Assembly (NCBI GenBank): GCA_945865375.1
Contig: CAMBEJ010000015.1
Coordinates: 1 to 56,966 of the forward strand
Direction: 5' to 3'
From: Akkermansia muciniphila
GTDB taxonomy: Bacteria; Verrucomicrobiota; Verrucomicrobiia; Limisphaerales; F1-80-MAGS106
DNA: 56,966 bases
Of this stretch, positions 54,512 through 56,966 are shown one piece after another (position 1 is the stretch's first letter; each line of letters opens with the position of its first letter). The translations under genes and the position numbers were made by a program. The notes beneath the pieces are model-generated. The model was not told the origin of the DNA. It searched no databases and worked only from the letters and a program-made list of their open reading frames with translations.

Positions 54512-54699
54512 GCAACCTCCAACTCCTCTTCCTTTCTGATGCCGGGTATCTCCTCCGACGTGAAAGTCTGGAACAGATCTCGAAGATGCTCCTTCAGATC
54601 GTCCAGGCCGTCGCCCTGCGTCCAGTGATCTGGATAGTCGTTGAGGTATCCGAGATACCGGCCGTCGCGCTCTTTCCAATACGTGATCCTCGTTTTCAT
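54508..54699 (-). CDS. hicB: HicB-type antitoxin
   Basis: 63 residues from ATG 54699 ('MKTRITYWKERDGRYLGYLNDYPDHWTQGDGLDDLKEHLRDLFQ'); an ATG 7 codons earlier is possible. Short HicB fold with 'GYLNDYPD...GD.LDDLKEHL' core. Precedes its toxin with a 4-nt overlap. Belongs to the same cassette as the adjoining hicA. Confidence 0.82.
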   Translation of the reverse strand: MKTRITYWKERDGRYLGYLNDYPDHWTQGDGLDDLKEHLRDLFQTFTSEEIPGIRKEEELEVA

Positions 54700-54748
54700 G
54701 TGACCACTCTCGCACGCCACTGAGCCTATGGCGAGTCAACAATTTTCT

Positions 54749-54877
54749 GGCGAACGAATCAGCTCACCGACCGCCGCCGTCAACCGGTGCTCCGCTCTGC
54801 AACTCAGCCTTCATGTTGCTCGTGATGCTTCGAACCGACGCGACGGGCGGCGGTTCGCGTGGAGCGACTTGTTCGGC
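54749..54877 (-). other. attC-like site c
   Basis: Minus strand: core box GCCGAAC (54877-54871) 7 nt after the stop of the HicB gene at 54884; arm AAGTCGCTCCACGCGAACCGCCGCC; matching arm GGCGGCGGTCGGTGAGCTGATTC and end box GTTCGCC (54755-54749). 129 bp with a long imperfect stem. Confidence 0.72.
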
Positions 54878-54883
54878 AATGTC

Positions 54884-55105
54884 TTACGCAACTTCTTGCA
54901 TAGGTCGAGTCTTCGGAGTCGGTAATGTTCGGCTCGTCGTCCCGAAGTGGCTCAAGACTTCCTCAACCACCTCGCAAAGCTCCGCATAGAGTCGAACCGG
55001 CTCATCGCCATGAATCCCCGTGATCAAGTCCGGGCACTTGCCCACATAAACTTGGTCCTCTTCGCTCCACTCGACCCACTTGTGGTACTGATCGCTTGTT
55101 TTCAT
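54884..55105 (-). CDS. hicB: HicB-type antitoxin
   Basis: 73 residues: 'YHKWVEWSEEDQVYVGKCPDLITGIHGDEPVRLYAELCEVVEEVL' is a clear HicB core. ATG 55105 overlaps the TGA of the HicA gene by 4 nt (toxin first here). Last gene of a four-gene toxin-antitoxin group before attC-like site c. Confidence 0.88.
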   Translation of the reverse strand: MKTSDQYHKWVEWSEEDQVYVGKCPDLITGIHGDEPVRLYAELCEVVEEVLSHFGTTSRTLPTPKTRPMQEVA

Positions 55106-55311
55106 TGCTCCACTCGGTCAATCGCACGCCTAATCTGACTCTCCTGGTAGTGCCTCGCGTCATTGCCGGCACCCCCACTGAGCGTCACTGCGCCCGGATA
55201 CCGGGCATGCGAACATTTGCGGTGAGAGCCTTTTCCCCCGCCTGGAATCTCGTAGAAACCAGCGTCAAGCAGTTCCCCGATCAGCTCTCGGTCATTCGGG
55301 AATTCGATCAT
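55102..55311 (-). CDS. hicA: HicA-type toxin
   Basis: 69 residues from ATG 55311: 'FPNDRELIGELLDAGFYEIPGGGKGSHRKCSH' contains the catalytic G-S-H motif. The gene start overlaps the end of the ribbon-helix-helix gene by 20 nt, so both toxin-antitoxin pairs are transcribed together. Toxin precedes antitoxin, the common hicAB order. Confidence 0.85.
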   Translation of the reverse strand: MIEFPNDRELIGELLDAGFYEIPGGGKGSHRKCSHARYPGAVTLSGGAGNDARHYQESQIRRAIDRVEQ

Positions 55312-55534
55312 GCGGCTCAGGCTCGACCGATGGAATTTTGGCAAGGATAGCGTCGATATCGACTTTCTTGCCGCGTTCGGCGCGCTCGCTCAGATAGCGC
55401 TCGGCATCCAATGCGGAGAGCTTCTCGGCGAGCGCGCTGCTGACCAGTTGATTGACGGAAACGCCCTCGTCGCGCGCCAGACGCTTGGCGTGCTGATGAA
55501 TGGAATTGGGGAGTCGAATGCTCAGTGTGCTCAT
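55292..55534 (-). CDS. Ribbon-helix-helix (CopG/HicB-like) antitoxin
   Basis: 80 residues: 'MSTLSIRLPNSIHQHAKRLARDEGVSVNQLVSSALAEKLS' is a ribbon-helix-helix DNA-binding domain; the C-terminal half is charged and probably wraps the toxin. It overlaps the PIN gene by 4 nt and lies downstream of it, the reverse of the usual antitoxin-first order. Likely autorepressor of the PIN module. Confidence 0.85.
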   Translation of the reverse strand: MSTLSIRLPNSIHQHAKRLARDEGVSVNQLVSSALAEKLSALDAERYLSERAERGKKVDIDAILAKIPSVEPEPHDRIPE

Positions 55535-55953
55535 GGTAGTACGGATGGAAACAGTGCGAGAAGTTTTGGAGGTGTGATGAGGCGGACGCCCAAAGACGAT
55601 GCGCCGTCGAAGTCAGAAATGTTGTAGGTGACAAGGTAATCGGCGCTGGCAGCGACCGCCGCCTCCAGCACCATATCGTCCTTCGGGTCGCGGACTAGAG
55701 GTCGCCAAAGGAAGTGAACTTTGTGCTGGCTGGAAGCGACGACGAACCAGTCAAGGAACGCGGTAATCTCGGATGTCGAGAGGTGTGGCAACAGTTCGGG
55801 GCGGCTGGCGACATCGTCATATTCGAACATTAGAGGCGCGGTCACTGCGGGGCGAAGCACGCCAGCCCGCACCAAGCGGATGAGCCGAAAAGAGGCCCCT
55901 GTGGCGGACTTGAGAGCTGAAATGATGACGTTGGTATCCAACACGATGAGCAC
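55531..55953 (-). CDS. PIN-domain ribonuclease toxin
   Basis: 140 residues: 'MLIVLDTNVIISALKS' (first acidic residue D6), 'MFEYDDVASRPE', 'RDPKDDMVLEAAVAASADYLVTYNISDF' (acidic cluster D-D and final D) mark a PIN-domain nuclease of the VapC/putative TA type. It cleaves RNA when free. First gene of the four-gene group after attC-like site a, whose end box lies 48 nt upstream. Confidence 0.88.
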   Translation of the reverse strand: MLIVLDTNVIISALKSATGASFRLIRLVRAGVLRPAVTAPLMFEYDDVASRPELLPHLSTSEITAFLDWFVVASSQHKVHFLWRPLVRDPKDDMVLEAAVAASADYLVTYNISDFDGASSLGVRLITPPKLLALFPSVLP

Positions 55954-56000
55954 TGTGGTATCATCTGCGATACCGCAACTAAGTCAAGCGCGCGAGCAAC

Positions 56001-56075
56001 GGCTAACGTTCCGGCTCAGCGACCCCGCGCCACTGAAGCTCGGCTTGGAACAGAGACGATCCCGCGGGGTTAGAT
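56001..56075 (-). other. attC-like site a
   Basis: Minus strand: core box ATCTAAC (56075-56069, a perfect RYYYAAC), arm CCCGCGGG, a central stretch, the complementary arm CGCGGGG, and end box GTTAGCC (56007-56001). 75 bp. Shares about 45 bp with site b. Confidence 0.75.
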
Positions 56076-56203
56076 GTCATGAAGGGTTCGAGTGGTAACC
56101 CCACACGAGGTAACACTAAGTTCAATGAAAACATATATCCTCAAACCCATCAGGGTACGCCATCGTAAACACGAACCCTGCCCTGGGCAAGCTCAACGAT
56201 CCC

Positions 56204-56397
56204 TTGATCGACGCCACCGTCTCGGTCACTCCCGCCCCAACCGAGCCCGTGATTCTGCGACCGGCTCCATTGCCGTCCGCAACCGTCGCGCTACCGCCGA
56301 GGCAACCGCTGCCTACTCCGATGATCGATCCCATCAAACCAAGGCTCAAGCTGGGCCTGGACGTGCATCTTGAGTTCATCATGGCCATGGCGCAGAG
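56204..56397 (+). pseudogene. Transposase N-terminal remnant (DEDD/IS110-like)
   Basis: Proline-rich start (TPAPTEPVILRPAPLPSATV) then 'RLKLGLDVHLEFIMAMAQR', which resembles the first catalytic-aspartate strand of IS110-like DEDD transposases. After this the frame runs into unrelated sequence ('RSECCKSGSRGCDS'), so the element is broken. Lies 130 bp beyond the last attC-like site. Confidence 0.45.
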
Positions 56398-56676
56398 GTC
56401 AGAGTGTTGCAAGAGCGGATCACGCGGTTGCGACAGCATCGTTTGCACCCGGAACTGCGGACAGGCGGTTTGAACCTGCAGGAGTAGACGGGTGCCACGG
56501 GGATACGGGCCACAGCACGGTATCGATTGCCCTCAGACGGTTCGAGAAGCGACTGCGGAAGAGCCAAGTCGAACGAGATCGACTCAACCAAGTCTACCCA
56601 TTGTTGAATGTCGAGATGTGACCCCACGGCCTGAGCCAGGCGCGGATGATCCAGGTGACCGGTGAAGGCAAGGTGC

Positions 56677-56692
56677 TCCCGCGCCTGCGGGA
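56677..56692. repeat. 16-bp hairpin repeat, first copy
   Basis: TCCCGCGCCTGCGGGA, a 6-bp stem with a 4-nt loop, occurs identically at 56785-56800. The second copy interrupts the transposase-like reading frame between 'FEPL' and 'AEVTQHIP'. Confidence 0.8.
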
Positions 56693-56715
56693 CGGGAGAC
56701 AATCGCCTCGGGCGA

Positions 56716-56966
56716 TTTCCCGAGGCAGCCAGTGACGATCTGGTGGCGGGTCCCAAGCGCAACTTCCAGATTTTCGAGCCACTGTCCCGCGCCTGCGGGA
56801 TGGCCGAAGTGACCCAACACATCCCGGGGAAGGGAGATCACCAAATCCGCTATTACGGATGGTATTCCAACAAGAATCGCGGGCAAAGAGCCAAGGCTCC
56901 ACCCGCGGTCGCGGTGGCGGAGCCTCAGGAGAGCGGAGCCAAGCCTCTGGCGCCTGGGGGCAAGCA
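56716..56966 (+). pseudogene. IS91-like (Y2) transposase C-terminal fragment, runs off the window
   Basis: Frame reads 'GPKRNFQIFEPL', then 'AEVTQHIPGKGDHQIRYYGWYSNKNRGQRAK', matching the C-terminal region of Y2 transposases (RYYGWYSN motif), and a Pro/Ala-rich linker continuing past the edge. Upstream in frame there are stops, so the N-terminus is missing here. A 16-bp hairpin is inserted after FEPL. Confidence 0.55.

Noticed and set aside
56370-56621. Plus-strand frame ending 'LRRFEKRLRKSQVERDRL...LLNVEM'
   Set aside because: The end looks protein-like (helical, charged) but the start runs through unrelated sequence and I cannot assign it; not listed as a gene.
56379-56822. 147-codon minus-strand open frame
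   Set aside because: Runs antisense to the transposase fragment and crosses both hairpin repeats; no motif.

Overview
The window (about 57 kb, GC-rich) looks like a chromosomal segment of a member of the Verrucomicrobiota, probably near the Pedosphaera/Limisphaera group. This is judged from gene content only. The signs are three prepilin-like proteins with the N-terminal motif [20 protein letters not shown], secreted proteins ending in a short 'SP...FYR/FFR' tail, PA14-type and carbohydrate-binding modules, a haem-type CxxCH domain of the kind common in Planctomycetes/Verrucomicrobia, a remnant of a LEPR-XLL giant protein, and abundant dispersed inverted repeats. No rRNA, tRNA or CRISPR was seen.

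Layout: (1) 1-7486, the end of a giant adhesin-like repeat protein followed 7 nt later by a beta-barrel outer-membrane protein. (2) 7627-11563, two translationally coupled secreted amidohydrolases, one with a degenerate metal site, then a Tat-exported Gfo/Idh/MocA oxidoreductase. (3) 11788-20082, large secreted PA14 and carbohydrate-binding proteins, a PIG-L deacetylase with a C-terminal sugar-binding module, two small membrane proteins and a GHL10-type glycoside hydrolase. (4) 20194-28610, SMC, a 233-bp inverted-repeat element, and a MoxR/DUF58/DUF4129 operon whose MoxR carries an N-terminal zinc ribbon. (5) 28617-35535, a cytochrome-domain/LRR protein, a secreted unknown, a two-repeat secreted protein and an S9 peptidase. 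(6) 35784-40315, a minus-strand run with two 2-hydroxyacid dehydrogenases around an HpcH/HpaI aldolase, plus a zinc-ribbon/acetyltransferase/membrane-protein operon. (7) 40600-43275, three prepilin-like proteins.

(8) 43416-48201 is a decaying MacA-MacB-TolC type efflux locus. The TolC-like gene is frameshifted and split by a 141-bp element with perfect 20-bp terminal inverted repeats and a 9-bp target duplication. The membrane-fusion gene has two frameshifts, the permease is intact, and no ATPase gene is present. (9) 48640-51191 holds an MscS channel, a LEPR-XLL remnant and a deoxyhypusine-synthase-family protein.

(10) 51200-56100 is the most unusual part. An HPr-like gene with an in-frame TGA is followed by what I read as an integron cassette array. 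Small minus-strand genes (GNAT remnant, unknown, RelE remnant, three HicA/HicB pairs, a PIN/ribbon-helix-helix pair, a small membrane protein) are separated by attC-like sites whose 5' core box lies at or just after the gene stop codons. No integrase is visible; attC polarity predicts it beyond the right edge. Several cassettes are truncated, with half an attC fused to half a gene. (11) 56100-56966 contains transposase remnants.

All assignments come from reading translated sequence; no database search was run.
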